DNA of 64,000 nucleotides from assembly GCF_033568475.1 (NCBI RefSeq), contig NC_133123.1:161711753-161775752 (forward strand), read 5' to 3'. Below, one piece after another: positions 1 through 11,890 of the stretch (positions are counted from its first letter, which is position 1; the number at the start of each line of letters is the position of its first letter). Under the pieces are notes generated by a model, which was not told where the DNA came from, searched no databases, and worked only from the letters and a program-made list of their open reading frames with translations. The position numbers and the translations under genes were made by a program. The DNA comes from Henckelia pumila. Taxonomy: Eukaryota > Streptophyta > Magnoliopsida > Lamiales > Gesneriaceae.

Positions 1-324
1 AATATCAAGTGTTTTTTATTTTAATTTAATGCGATTGTGTTGATAATTATTGAATTCTCTGTTTGATATTTTTATTTATTTTTGTCTTATTTGTTATTTG
101 AATATAGAAATAAATTTCGTGAATTATATTTATTTAATTTTATTTATAAAAATCGAATAAATTATGATAACTTTTTGTTAAAATCATTTATATGTTTATG
201 TTAATAACTTGCCTTTAATGGAAAAATTCCCAATTTGGTCCCTCATTTTAGGTCCCAGATTTGGTCCTCCGTTTTTATATCGACCCAATTTGATCCTTCA
301 TTTTTCACCATAATTCTGGCAAAA
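1..324. other. AT-rich intergenic DNA
   Basis: No open frame or RNA gene is convincing here. Bases 230-310 contain three imperfect repeats of a phrase like TTGGTCCTCC, a wording common in decayed plant repeats, but no boundaries could be set. Confidence 0.4.
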
Positions 325-465
325 ACTCTTATGAGACGGTCTCAAGGGTCATTTTTATGAGACGGATCTCTTGTATGGGTTATCCATTAAAAAGTATTAC
401 AATTTATGCCAAAAGTATTACTTATTATTATAAATATGGGTAGGGTTGACCCGTCTCACAGGAGT
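325..465. repeat. Short dispersed repeat with GAGACGG ends (MITE-like)
   Basis: The left end reads ACTCTTATGAGACGGTCTCA and the right end reads CCCGTCTCACAGGAGT, so the ends form an imperfect inverted repeat around an AT-rich core. A diverged relative with GAGAC and GTCTCAC-like ends is seen near 54,131-54,290. The two-copy pattern and terminal symmetry suggest a non-autonomous DNA element. No target duplication was found, so the class is not assigned. Confidence 0.45.
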
Positions 466-624
466 GTTACTCAATTCCGTAATTGATCCTTCCGTCCAGT
501 CAAGTGTTAAAATTAACGGAGATGACCTGCTTAGCCCGATAAAGCTTCCCCTCTCACCTCTAGAACGGGTAAACCCATTTTTAACAATTTTTTGTTGGTT
601 TTAACTCTTCTGCATTGTAATTTA

Positions 625-1070
625 GGAAAAATTGCATATATCACCCCTGTGAAATCCCGAGTTTGCTAATAACTTCCTATGAAATTTTTTTAATCTAATA
701 ACCCCTTGTGATTCAAAATTTGTAGCATACACACCATTTTCAGTTAAAAATTGACAAAAATACCCTTACTTAAATAAATAATTAAATTAATTTTTTTTAT
801 AATTCCATATTTAATTGAGTAAAATAATCAAATTTTATTTAAATAACTATGAAAATTATATATAATTATTTTATCATAATATTTGTTATACACGAAATTG
901 TTTTAATATTAAATTGTATTATAACATTAAGGGCATTTTAGTCATTTTTTAGCCAAAATGGGGTGTATGCTACAGATTTAGAATCATAGGGGGCTTCTAG
1001 CTCAAAAAATTTTCATAGAAGGTTATCAGCAAACACGCGAATTCACAGGGGTGATATATGCAATTTTTCC
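625..1070. mobile_element. Mutator-like MITE with long terminal inverted repeats
   Basis: This 446-bp element starts GGAAAAATTGCATATATCAC and ends with the inverse, GTGATATATGCAATTTTTCC. The imperfect inverted repeats extend over roughly 140 bp on each side. It is flanked by a perfect 9-bp direct repeat, TGTAATTTA, at 616-624 and 1071-1079. A 9-bp target duplication with long inverted repeats is the hallmark of Mutator-like elements. There is no coding capacity, so it is a non-autonomous, foldback-like copy. The core is extremely AT-rich. Confidence 0.8.
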
Positions 1071-1079
1071 TGTAATTTA

Positions 1080-1361
1080 TTATGTGAAGATCGTATTTTT
1101 CCACACTTCTAATTGACTTGATGTTGGACAATGTACTGTGTACAAATCGTTATAAAATGTTCGTTCTTTCATTTACCTACTATTCTTGCTTAATCAGTTC
1201 AAAGAATGTTTTGGATATTATATCAGTTCCAAATTTCCTTCAAGAATATGCTCATTTGCTACATATGTTTCAGTCTACATCAATAATCTAATTTTCACGA
1301 ATTCTTCTTTGAAACCTTCATTCCTATACTTACGGTCACAACACTCAACAAGAATGACTCG
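1080..1361. other. Unique-looking spacer before the duplication
   Basis: The open frame at 1186-1569 crosses into the duplicated segment, does not start with a convincing leader and has no recognisable domain. I see no gene here. Confidence 0.4.
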
Positions 1362-1636
1362 TTTCCAGGCAAACAACCAATTCTATGCTAGACTAAATTC
1401 AACCGAGTTACGCTATCCGACTTGTTTTGAATATTTGTGTATTAAGCCAAGTAAAGAACTCTTCAACTTGGATACATACAGATACGAATCACACAACTGC
1501 ATCCTCTTTAGACCCTTTCTTTTTTCCAGTTCACATCTTCTCATTATGTTATTAAATAATTATTTTTAATTTTTTATATTTGAAATTATGATTAAATTCA
1601 ATAAATAAACACAAACATATGGCGAGTTATATAATG

Positions 1637-4237
1637 TGAAACGACCCTAACTCTATAATTAATAAATAAATAAATATGCGGAAATTTTATTTTTATACTT
1701 ACTAAAAATTACATGTACATACATGCCCATACATATATGCACCAAAATAAAAAGATTTTAAATAAATAAATAACTTAAATAAAAAAATGCATTCTTTAAT
1801 AAAATAAATATTTGAGTCAAATACGTAATTAAAATGTTTTCATAAGAAAATAATTAAAAACTGCATGCACTGAAAATATTTAAATAAATTATCCAAAAAC
1901 TCAACCACTGAAAATAATTAAAAATATTTAACGTGCTGGAATATTCAAACATGCATCATGACTCAGATATCTATCACGGTCACGGGGATCACTGCCAGTC
2001 TGCTCATACGTCCTCGCCTCCGGTGGGTACTACGTCCTCTACGTACTCACCTGCACCATACCAGTGTAGTGAGCCTAGAAGCCCAACATGCTAACATAAC
2101 GAGGATTTAAAATAATTTAAATCACTTTAATACTAATACATAACATATACATAAATGAGCATGCTTAAAATAACATCATGACATAACATAACTTAAATTA
2201 ACTTAAATATCATAATCATACATAATACATAAACATTGTTGAGCAAATTATTTTCTAACATCGCATGGTTGTATCCATAGTGTAACCTTAAATCATACAT
2301 CAAATACTGATCAGCGTGGAAACCAACATACGTGGCGGTGACGAATCACCTCTTAAATTGACAGTAAACTGCCCTTCAATAGTTCACATATGGGGACGAA
2401 TCCCCCTCAAATTGTCACACTACTTCAACTTCCAACATAAAATATTTTTTTTGCTCAACCTTAAACATTAAATCATGCATAAAAATTATTTCATGAATGC
2501 ATGTACTTAAATAAAATGTGTGTCCCTCATATATATTTAATTTAATTTCATACTAACATATAAATATTAAAAATAACTTCCATGCATAAAATAATTAAAT
2601 ATATATTCAGGACACATGCAAATTTCTCATGGATTGTACTGAACTGCTGGCCCTAACACTCAAGCCCATTTACTTAAATCTGTCCCATTAACACAGAGAC
2701 TGGCCCAATAACAACCTATTTTGGCCCAATGGGCCCTAAAGCCCAAAGATTGGCCCAATAACTTCCATGGGCCCTAAAGCCCATAAAAATTAGTGGGCTT
2801 ACTTAATTAAAATTAAGCCCAAATACTTAAATTTTAACCCAAAGTAATTAAATGGAACCCAAAACATTTTATTTCAAATTAAATGGCACAAAAACCAATT
2901 AAATCATAAAATACTTTAAAATTAAAAAGACTCGAGCCCGGCCCAACCAACCCGGACCCGGACCAACTTAACCCGACCCTAGACCCTACTAACCCGACCC
3001 TGACCCCCAGGACCCGACCCAGACCAACCCAAACCCATAACCCGAAGCCCCCCTTCGTTTCTGTTACGGCCGCGAGCAGCAGCCCTTCTAGGGCTGCTGC
3101 CACCCTGCTCCGGCCGTTCCTGGCTGGAGCTCCGCCTCCCAGACGTAGCCCACGTCTGGGCGGACCAAACCAGCCCAAGGCCTCAGCCCCATGCACCTCC
3201 TACACCTTAACCGATCACCCTTTCCCTTAAACCCTAACCTGCGCCGATCTAGGACACCCGATCGCCTAGCTTGCTTCCTGGGCTCGTTTGGCTCGAACCA
3301 CTCAAGCCACTTGAGTCCAGACCACCCTTACACGACCTCAAGACCCCTGGCCAGCAGCGAGACGCACGATGGTTGAAGAAAACATGAGCATGATGGAAGG
3401 AATACATGAACAAAGTGCATAACAATCAAAAGCCAATGTTTTTCTGAAAATTTATTGGATGTTTCTGCTGCATACACACGCACACTATTACCCACTGATA
3501 TGGAACGAAAATTTGAGAAAGAAAACATGCCTTCCACCGAAGTTGAAGAGAAAGCAACGTGTAAAACGATTCCGGGACGACGGGACGACGAGCAACCTTG
3601 AAACTTCGAAGAAACTCGGCTATGGAACCTCCTTGGTTGTGGTTCGAGGAAGAAGATGATGGATGGGGGTGAGAAAACTGATGGAGGTGGCTGATGGAGG
3701 GTTTGAGCGTAGGGTTGGGTAGTTTTAGGATTTAAAATTTTAAATATAATTACCCTACATAAATTACTTAATTAATATACCAAAGTATATAATTAAAGAC
3801 TCCACTTAAAAGATTTAAATCTGATACTAATCATAAATCTCGAATTATATAATTAAGAAAATTTTAAAAATACTAAAAAGTCATTATTTTGGCTTAATTT
3901 GAATAAAAACGGACTCCTAAAAATATATATAATTAAATACTGGAAATTTTGAGGAAATAAAACTCAAAATAATATTTTTGGGCTCTTAAAAGGCTCACGA
4001 AATAAATTGAATAGAAAGTTGTCATCTCGTCCGTCCACGGTCCCGTCAACGCGATCAAAACAATTAATTTCCATAAATCGTGAAAATTACTAATTATGGG
4101 TTAAATGCTTAAAAATCAATTAAATCATGCACAAATAATTCACATAATTATTTAACCCATAAATCTAAAATTTAAATAATTAAATTTCCTAATTATGCAT
4201 GCGGATTTACGTATTTAAAAAAATACCGGGTGTTACA
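1637..4237 (-). repeat. 3' LTR of Gypsy-1
   Basis: This 2,601-bp repeat matches 9082-11,706. It starts TGAAACGACC and ends CCGGGTGTTACA. The only ORFs in it (for example 2879-3196 and 3191-3376) recur in the other LTR and have no known domain, so they are not called as genes. Confidence 0.95.
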
Positions 4238-4252
4238 ATTCTCCCCCCTTAA
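4238..4252 (-). promoter_or_regulatory. Polypurine tract of Gypsy-1
   Basis: The minus strand reads TTAAGGGGGGAGAAT immediately before the 3' LTR. This is the expected place and composition for the plus-strand priming site. Confidence 0.85.
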
Positions 4253-4282
4253 ATTGAATTTCGTCCTCGAAATTTAAAATAC

Positions 4283-7200
4283 TTACCCGAACAACTCCGG
4301 GAAATGAGTCCTTATCTCTGCCTCGGTCTCCCAAGTAGCTTCATCCTCTGAGTGATTCAGCCACTGGACTCTGACCATCGGTATGACTCGCGTCCTAAGC
4401 CTCCTCTCCTCCCTAGCCAAGATCCGTATAGGCCTCTCCTCAAATGCTAACTTCGGTGTCAACTGAAGAGGCTCAAAATCCAACACATGCGACGGGTTGG
4501 AGACATATCTCCGAAGCATGGATACATGGAAAACGTTGTGCACTGCCGCCAGCCCTGGTGGTAGAGCTAAACGGTAGGCCAACGTGCCAACTCTCTCCAA
4601 GATCTCGAATGACCCTATATACCTCGGATTAAGCTTGCCTCTCCGGCCAAATCGCACTACTTCCTTCATAGTGACACCTTCAGGAATACGTGATCACCTA
4701 CAGCGAACTCCAAATCTCGTCGTCTGGTATCTGCATAACTCTTCTGATGACTCTGAGCAGTCCTCATCCGATCTCGAATCTGAGTCACAATGTCAGCTGT
4801 CTGCTGCACAATCTCAGGACCAAGTAAAATCCTCTCACCAACCTCATCCCAATGCACAGAATATCTGCATCTCCTCCCATACAATGCTGCATAAGGAGTC
4901 ATACCTATAGACGACTGAAAACTGTTGTTATAGGTAAACTCCACTAATGGCAGTCTAGTCTCCCACGAGCCCTGAAAATCGATGACACAAGCTCTCAGAA
5001 GATCCTCGAGAACCTGAATCACTCTCTCAGACTGACCATCTGTCTGGGGATGGAATGCTGTGCTGAACAAAAGTCTAGTCCCCATAGCTATGTACAGACT
5101 CTTCCAAAACGCGGATGTGAATCTCGGATCTCTGTCTGACACAATTGACACTGGTATGCCATGCAACCTAACAATCTCCTTGATGTAAAGCTCTGCATAC
5201 TGTGTCAATGAGTAAGTAGTCCTCACCGGCAAGAAATGAGCTGACTTGGTGAGTCTATCCACAATCACCCAAATCGCTGTGCAACCTCTGGCACTCCTCG
5301 GTAAGCCAACCACAAAGTCCATCGTAATATTCTCCCATTTCCATTCCGGAATAGGAAGAGGTCTAAGAAGTCCTGCTGGACGCTGATGCTCTGCCTTGAC
5401 TTGCTGACAAGTCAAGCACTCTGACACCACTCTCCCGATGTCTCTCTTCATCCCGGGCCACCAATACAATAGCTGCAAATCTCTGTACATCTTCGTACTT
5501 CCGGGGTGAATGGAGTACGGAGATGTGTGAGCCTCTGCTAAAATCTCAGCTCTCAACTGATCGACGTTCGATACCCACATCCTACCACGGTACTGAACAA
5601 TGTCATCCACCACTGTATACAAGAGGTTACCCCTAGCCTCATCTCTCTGTCTCCATCGCTGCAACTCCTCATCAGTAGACTGTCCATCCCTGATCCGATC
5701 TCGCAGAACTGGCTGCACCGTCAACACTGACAAGCTCGGTGCATGACCACTCGGATAACACTCCAAGTCAAATCTCTGAATCTCGCTCTGTAGTGGTAAC
5801 TGTACGGTCAAACATGAGACCACTGACGACTTCTGACTCAAAGCATTTGCTACTACATTAGCTTTACCCGGATGGTAGCTAATGTCACAGTCATAATCCT
5901 TCACCAAATCCAACCATCTCCGTTGCCTCATGTTCAACTCCTTCTGGGTGAAAAAGTACTTGAGGCTCTTGTGATCAGTGAAAATCTTGCACTTCTCGCC
6001 ATACAGATAGTGCCTCCAGATTTTCAAAGCGAAAACCACTGCTGCTAACTCCAAGTCATGCGTCGGGTAATTCTGCTCATGAACCTTCAGCTGCCTCGAT
6101 GCATACGCAATAACCTTGCCACACTGCATAAGTACCGCGCCTAAATCCAACTTAGATGCGTCGGTGTACACCACTAACTCCTCGTGTGGTACTGTCACTG
6201 CTAACACCGGTGCAGTAGTGAGTGCTTCCTTCAACTGATCGAAGCTCCTCTGACAGTCTGAACTCCAGATGAACTTCGCGTTCTTCTTGGTTAAGGAAGT
6301 CAAGGGTACTGCAATAGAGAAAAAACCCTTGATGAACTTCCTATAATATCCTGTCAAACCCAAGAAACTGCGAATCTCCAAAGCATTCTTCGGAATATCC
6401 CAATTCTGCACTGCCTCAACCTTCGACTGGTCAACTGCAATCCCATCTCTCGAAATAATGTGGCCAAGAAATGCCACCTGCTCGAGCCAAAACTCGCACT
6501 TGCTGAACTTGGCATACAACCGATGCTCCCTCAAGGTCTGCAAGGCTGTCTGTAGATGCTGTCTATTCTCCTCAATGCTCCTAGAGTAGATCAAGATATC
6601 ATCAATGAAGACTATGATGAACTGATCTAGATACGGCTGAAAAACTCGGTTCATGAGATCCATGAAAACCGCTGGAGCATTAGTCATCCCAAATGGCATC
6701 ACTAGGAACTCGTAATGCCCATACCGTGTCCGGAAAGCAGTCTTGGACACATCTACCTCTCTAACCCGCAGCTGATGATAACCAGATCGCAGATCGATCT
6801 TGGAGAACACTGAAGCTCCCTGCAACTGATCAAATAAATCCTCTATCCTCGGCAGTGGATACTTATTCTTCACTGTGACCCTATTGAGCTCTCGATAATC
6901 GATGCACAGTCTCATACTGCCATCCTTCTTCTTCACAAATAACACTGGAGCCCCCCATGGATAAAAGCTAGGACGAACAAAGCCTTTCTCTAATAACTCC
7001 TGAATTTGCTCCTTTAACTCTTTCATCTCGGTCGGAGCAAGTCTGTACGGTGCCTTAGAGATAGGCACGGTGTCTGGCACCAAGTCGATGTTGAACTCTA
7101 CATCTCTCACTGGTGGAATTCCTGCAACATCCTCCGGAAAGACATCCGGAAAGTCACGAACCACCTCTATCTTTGATAATGATCTGCTAGATGGTTCTGA

Positions 7201-7655
7201 GGCCGTGACAATACTCGCTAGAAACCCCTGTCAACCCCGTCTCAACAACTTCCTCGCCTGAATAAGAGATATCACCTGAGGAAAATCACTGCTCTGAGAT
7301 GCATGGAAAGTAAACGGGTCGCCTCCTGACGGTTTCACTGACACTGACCTCCAACGAAAATCAATCGAAGCTTCATTGACTGTCAACCAGTCCATATCCA
7401 AAATCAAATCAAAACCACTCAATGGCAAAACCACCACATCTGCTCGAATGGAGTGTCCCTGAAGCTCCAACTCCAGTTCTCGAATAACCTTCGAGGTAGA
7501 AATAATCTGCCCTGACGGCATAGTAACATAATACTCACTGTCAATAATCTCAGGTGTGATGCCTATCCGCCTGATAAACTCCAGGGAGATAAACATATGC
7601 GTAGCCCCTGAATCTAGCAACGCAAACGTGGAGTTGCCTCCAACTAGAATTCTCC
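4283..7655 (-). pseudogene. pol: Gypsy-1 pol (protease, RT, RNase H, integrase, chromodomain), disrupted
   Basis: Read from 7655 down, the protease carries the LLDSGATH active site. Reverse transcriptase has FIDDIL. RNase H has TDAS and TDHKSLKY. The integrase has an HHCC finger (HPGSTKMY to CLTCQQVK), the DDE residues MDF, SDRDPRF and DGQSER, and a chromodomain-like C terminus ending near VQWLNHSEDEATWE. It is broken by an in-frame TGA at 7231-7233 between protease and RT and by a one-base deletion near 4670 before the chromodomain part. The usual Asp in the RNase H motif ADALS is Asn (near 5847), a G-to-A type change. It would act in cytoplasmic particles and, as integrase, in the nucleus; this copy should be inactive. 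Confidence 0.9.
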
Positions 7656-7859
7656 CTGCACGCAGAAAATTCCCAACAATTTCATACCGCTACTAAACTT
7701 TTCCCCAACAAGTCACTACTAACCCTTAATTCTAATCACAAGTAAAACATGCTTCTTATTCTAACATGCAGATAGATAACCCAAAGAACAACAATTCCAT
7801 AAAGAAAACAAAATTCTTAACCAAAGGAAAAATTATAAAATACTAGGGATAAGATATAC
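7656..7859 (-). other. Candidate intron between gag and protease of Gypsy-1
   Basis: The gag frame reaches DTSLITG and then hits a stop 15 bases later, while the protease frame resumes with RILVGG before LLDSGATH. A 204-bp AT-rich stretch lies between, starting GTATAT and ending TTTTCTGCGTGCAG. Removing it joins the two frames in phase at a glycine codon, matching the continuous gag-pro layout usual in this clade. This is inferred from splice signals and family layout, without RNA data. A plain insertion in this copy is the alternative. Confidence 0.6.
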
Positions 7860-8895
7860 CGGTGATCAAGGAGGTGTCTGGGTCTGCCTTCTCTGCCTGC
7901 ATGACGAACACTCTACCAGCAGTGTTCTTCTTCCTTGGGCAGTTAGCTATCTGATGCCCTGGCTCTCTGCAGTGGTAACAAACTCCTGCTCCCAAAAGAC
8001 AAGGTCCCGAATGCATCTTTTGACACTTCGGGCAAGTAGGAAAACCTATAGCATTAGGGGCCCCGACCCTCTGCTGTTGTGGCCTCTGCTGCTGCGGCCT
8101 CTGCTGCGGATTCGGGCCCTTAGCCGACCCAGTAAACTGCTTCTTCGCAGGAGGCTGTGAAGATGGTCGCTGATACCCCGACTGAAACTGTCTTTTCCCC
8201 TGCTGCTCTCGCTGCATCTCTCTCCTACCCTCCTCTGACCTCAGTGCTCTACTAACTGCCGCCTCATATGTAGTGACGTCCATCATACGTACGTCGTGCT
8301 TAATATCCTCTCTCAGTCCCTCCACAAACTGTCTCATCTTCTCCGGTGGACTGTCTGCAATCAGAGGCACAAAATGACAGCCCCTCTCGAACTGGCTCAC
8401 GTACTCCACCACTGACCTGTCCCCCTGCCGAAGACTCATAAACTCCCGGATCATGCGACTCCTCACATCCTCCGTGAAATAGTTGGCGTAGAAGACACGC
8501 CTGAACTCCGCCCAAGACAGTGTAGGGAGGTGTACTCCCCTGGCAGCACCCTCCCACCAAAGAGCTGCGTCTCCCCTCAACATATACGTCGCACAGTTCA
8601 CCCTGTCCGCATCTGTGATCCCCATATAAGCAAAGATGGACTCCAAAGAACGAATCCACCCCTCAGCCACCAATGGATCGGTGGTACCAAGTAACTCCTT
8701 CGGCCCCTTCTTCTGGAATCGCTCAGCTACGTCTTCCTCATGGGACATTCTGGGACGTGAAGCCTGCTGCTCTAACAGAGCAGTAACTCCTGCCATAAAG
8801 GTAGCATTGTCCTGCTCCAATGCTGCAAGTGGGTTCTGCGGAGGTGGAGGTGGAGGTGGAGATCCCCCACGTCTGTTCATCGGTCTGGGAGGCAT
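7860..8895 (-). CDS. gag: Gypsy-1 gag (capsid/nucleocapsid)
   Basis: The frame starts with ATG at 8895. The N terminus is proline-rich, followed by a retrotransposon gag domain (the core includes WWEGAARG and the stretch around YFTEDVRSRM). A Gln/Pro-rich linker leads to a CPKCQKMHSGPC cluster and then a CCHC zinc knuckle, CYHCREPGHQIANC. If unspliced, it runs on to a stop at 7843-7845 and gives a 350-residue Gag. If the candidate intron is removed it continues into protease. Gag forms the virus-like particle and binds the element RNA. The frame is open with no lesion. Confidence 0.9.
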
Positions 8896-9067
8896 TCTAC
8901 ACTACCACATATTTCTTTACGTAAATCGTCATGCATAACTAAGTTGTTTAAAATTAATGCTAACTTAAATCCTTAAAAATAAATCGTACTATAAACACTT
9001 AAAACTTACAGACCGGTAGCGTGGATTTCTGAGCTCGCATAGCAGTAATGACCCCTCCAAGGACCGT

Positions 9068-9079
9068 GCTCTGATACCA
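9068..9079 (-). promoter_or_regulatory. Primer binding site of Gypsy-1 (tRNA-iMet)
   Basis: The minus strand reads TGGTATCAGAGC, complementary to the 3' end of initiator-Met tRNA, two bases inside the 5' LTR. Confidence 0.93.
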
Positions 9080-9081
9080 AC

Positions 9082-11706
9082 TGAAACGACCCTAACTCTA
9101 TAATTAATAAATAAATAAATATGCGGAAATTTTTTTTTTATACTTACTAAAAATAACATGTACATACATGCCCATACATATATGCACCAAAATAAAAAGA
9201 TTTTAAATAAATAAATAACTTAAATAAAAAAATGCATTCTTTAATAAAATAAATATGTGAGTCAAATACGTAATTAAAATGCTATCATAAGAAAATAATT
9301 AAAAACTGCATGCACTGAAAATATTTAAATAAATTATCCAAAAACTCAACCACTGAAAATAATTAAAAATATTTAACGTGCTGGAATATTCAAACATGCA
9401 TCATGACTCAGATATCTATCACGGTCACGGGGATCACTGCCAGTCTGCTCATACGTCCTCGCCTCTGGTGGGTACTACGTCCTCTACGTACTCACCTGCA
9501 CCATACCAGTGTAGTGAGCCTAGAAGCCCAACATGCTAACATAACGAGAATTTAAAATAATTTAAATCACTTTAATACTAATACATAACATATACATGAA
9601 TGAGCATGTTTAAAATAACATCATGACATAACATAACTTAAACTAACTTAAATATCATAATCATACATAATACAAAAACATTGTTGAGCAAATTATTTTC
9701 TAACATCGCATGGTTGTATCCATAGTGTAACCTTAAATCATACATCAAATACTGATCAGCGTGGAAACCAACGTACGTGGCGGTGACGAATCACCTCTTA
9801 AATTGGCAGTAAACTGCCCTTCAATAGTTCACATATGGGGACGAATCCCCCTCAAATTGTCACACTACTTCAACTTCCAACATAAAATATTTTCTTTGCT
9901 CAACCTTAAACATTAAATCATGCATAAAAATTATTTCATGAATGCATGTACTTAAATAAAATGTGTGTCCCTCATATATATTTAATTTAATTTCATACTA
10001 ACATATAAATATTAAAAATAACTTTCATGCATAAAATAATTAAATATATATTCAGGACACATGCAAATTTCTCATGGATTGTACTGAACTGCTGGCACTA
10101 ACACTCAAGCCCATTTACTTAAATCTGTCCCATTAACACAGAGACTGGCCCAATAACAACCTATTTTGGCCCAATGGGCCCTAAAGCCCAAAGATTGGCC
10201 CAATAACTTCCATGGGCCCTAAAGCCCATAAAAATTAGTGGGCTCACTTAATTAAATTAATTAAGCCCAAATACTTAAATTTTAACCCAAAGTAATTAAA
10301 TGGAACCCAAAATATTTTATTTCAAATTAAATGGCCCAAAAACCAATTAAATCATAAAATACTTTAAAATTAAAAAGACTCGAGCCCGGCCCAACCAACC
10401 CGAACCCGGACCAACTTAACCCGACCCTAGACCCTACTGACCCGACCCTGACCCCCAGGACCCGACCCTGACCAACCCAAACCCATAACCCGAAGCCCCC
10501 CCTTCGTTTCTGTTACGGCCGCGAGCAACAGCCCTTCTAGGGCTGCTGCCGCCCTTCTAGGGCTGCTGCCGCCCTGCTCCGGCCGTTCCTGGCCGGAGCT
10601 CCACCGTCCAGACGTAGCCCACGTCTGGGTGGACCAAACCAGCCCAAGGCCTCAGCCCCATGCACCTCCTACACCTTAACCGATCACCCTTTCCCTTAAA
10701 CCCTAACCTGCGCCGATCTAGGACACCCGATCGCCTAGCTTGCTTCCTGGGCTCGTTTGGCTCGAACCACTCGAGCCACTCGAGTCCAGACCACCCTTAC
10801 ACGACCTCAAGACCCCTGGCCAGCAGCGAGATGCACGATGGTTGAAGAAAACATGAGCATGATGGAAGGAATACATGAACAAAGTGCATAACAATCAAAA
10901 GCCAATGTTTTTCTGAAAATTTCTTGGATGTTTCTGCTGCATACACACGCACACTATTACCCACTGATATGGAACGAAAATTTGAGAAAGAAAACATGCC
11001 TTCCACCGAAGTTGAAGAGAAAGCAACGTGTAAAACGATTCCGGGACGACGGGACGACGAGCAACCTTGAAACTTCGAAGAAACTCGGCTATGGAACCTC
11101 CTTGGTTGTGGTTCGAGGAAGAAGATGATGGATGGGGGTGAGAAAACTGATGGAGGCGGCTGATGGAGGGTTTGAGCGTAGGGTTGGGTAGTTTTAGGAT
11201 TTAAAATTTTAAATATAATTACCCTACATAAATTACTTAATTAATATACCAAAGTATATAATTAAAGACTCCACTTAAAAGATTTAAATCTGATACTAAT
11301 CATAAATCTCGAATTATATAATTAAGGAAATTTTAAAAATATTAAAAAGTCATTATTTTGGCTTAATTTGAATAAAAACGGACTCCTAAAAATATATAAA
11401 ATTAAATACTGGAAATTTTGAGGAAATAAAACTCAAAATAATATTTTTGGGCTCTTAAAAGGCTCATGAAATAAATTGGATAGAAAGTTGTCATCTCGTC
11501 CGTCCACGGTCCCGTCAACGCGATCAAAACAATTAATTTCCATAAATCGTGAAAATCACTAATTATGGGTTAAATGCTTAAAAATAAATTAAATCATGCA
11601 CAAATAATTCATATAATTATTTAACCCATAAATCTAAAATTTAAATACATAAATTCCCTAATTATGCATGCGGATTTACGTATTTAAAAAAATACCGGGT
11701 GTTACA
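9082..11706 (-). repeat. 5' LTR of Gypsy-1
   Basis: This 2,625-bp repeat matches 1637-4237. Most of the size difference comes from a 20-bp tandem duplication (10,531-10,550 and 10,551-10,570, GCCCTTCTAGGGCTGCTGCC) that is single in the other LTR. Many further substitutions and small indels separate the LTRs, so this insertion is older than Gypsy-2 and Copia-2. Confidence 0.95.
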
Positions 11707-11757
11707 TAATGTCTTATTAAAATATTGAATAAAATGATATTAGAATTTAATCATTTC

Positions 11758-11890
11758 AGGGGAAAAGTCGATGTCACCTTGAGGGTAGTATCCTCAAGGT
11801 GGCGTGTCAGTTTGTGATTGGCTAAATTTGTGGGTCCCACATGTGTAGCCAATCACAAACTGACACACCACATTGGCATCGACATTTCTC
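11758..11890. repeat. Fold-back element, copy in unit A
   Basis: Two nested stems are visible: CACCTTGAGG with CCTCAAGGTG, and a 20-bp perfect arm pair GTGTCAGTTTGTGATTGGCT (from 11,804) with its complement ending at 11,866. Outer arms GTCGATG and CATCGAC enclose both. The whole could fold as a three-way junction. It resembles a short MITE; a flanking CATTT on both sides might be its target duplication, but this is uncertain. Confidence 0.5.

Larger units (their letters stand above)
1637..11706 (-). mobile_element. Gypsy-1: Ty3/gypsy chromovirus of Tekay/Del type
   Basis: A complete 10,070-bp LTR retrotransposon lies on the minus strand. Each LTR begins TG and ends CA, and the element is flanked by the 5-bp duplication TAATG (1632-1636 and 11,707-11,711). 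The LTRs are 2,601 and 2,625 bp. A primer site for initiator-Met tRNA (9068-9079) and a G-rich polypurine tract (4238-4252) sit just inside them. Gene order gag, protease, reverse transcriptase, RNase H, integrase and a C-terminal chromodomain-like tail is that of the Tekay/Del chromoviruses. The copy is defective, with one nonsense codon and one frameshift. Confidence 0.95.

Noticed and set aside
1186-1569. Open frame of 127 codons
   Set aside because: It crosses the border of the duplicated unit, has no domain or leader, and its duplicated half is not kept open in unit B.
3225-3240. AAACCCTAACC, telomere-like
   Set aside because: A single unit inside an LTR, repeated only because the LTR is; not a telomeric array.
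2879-3376. ORFs on both strands, one GC-rich, in the Gypsy-1 LTR
   Set aside because: They recur in the other LTR, overlap on opposite strands and have no domain.
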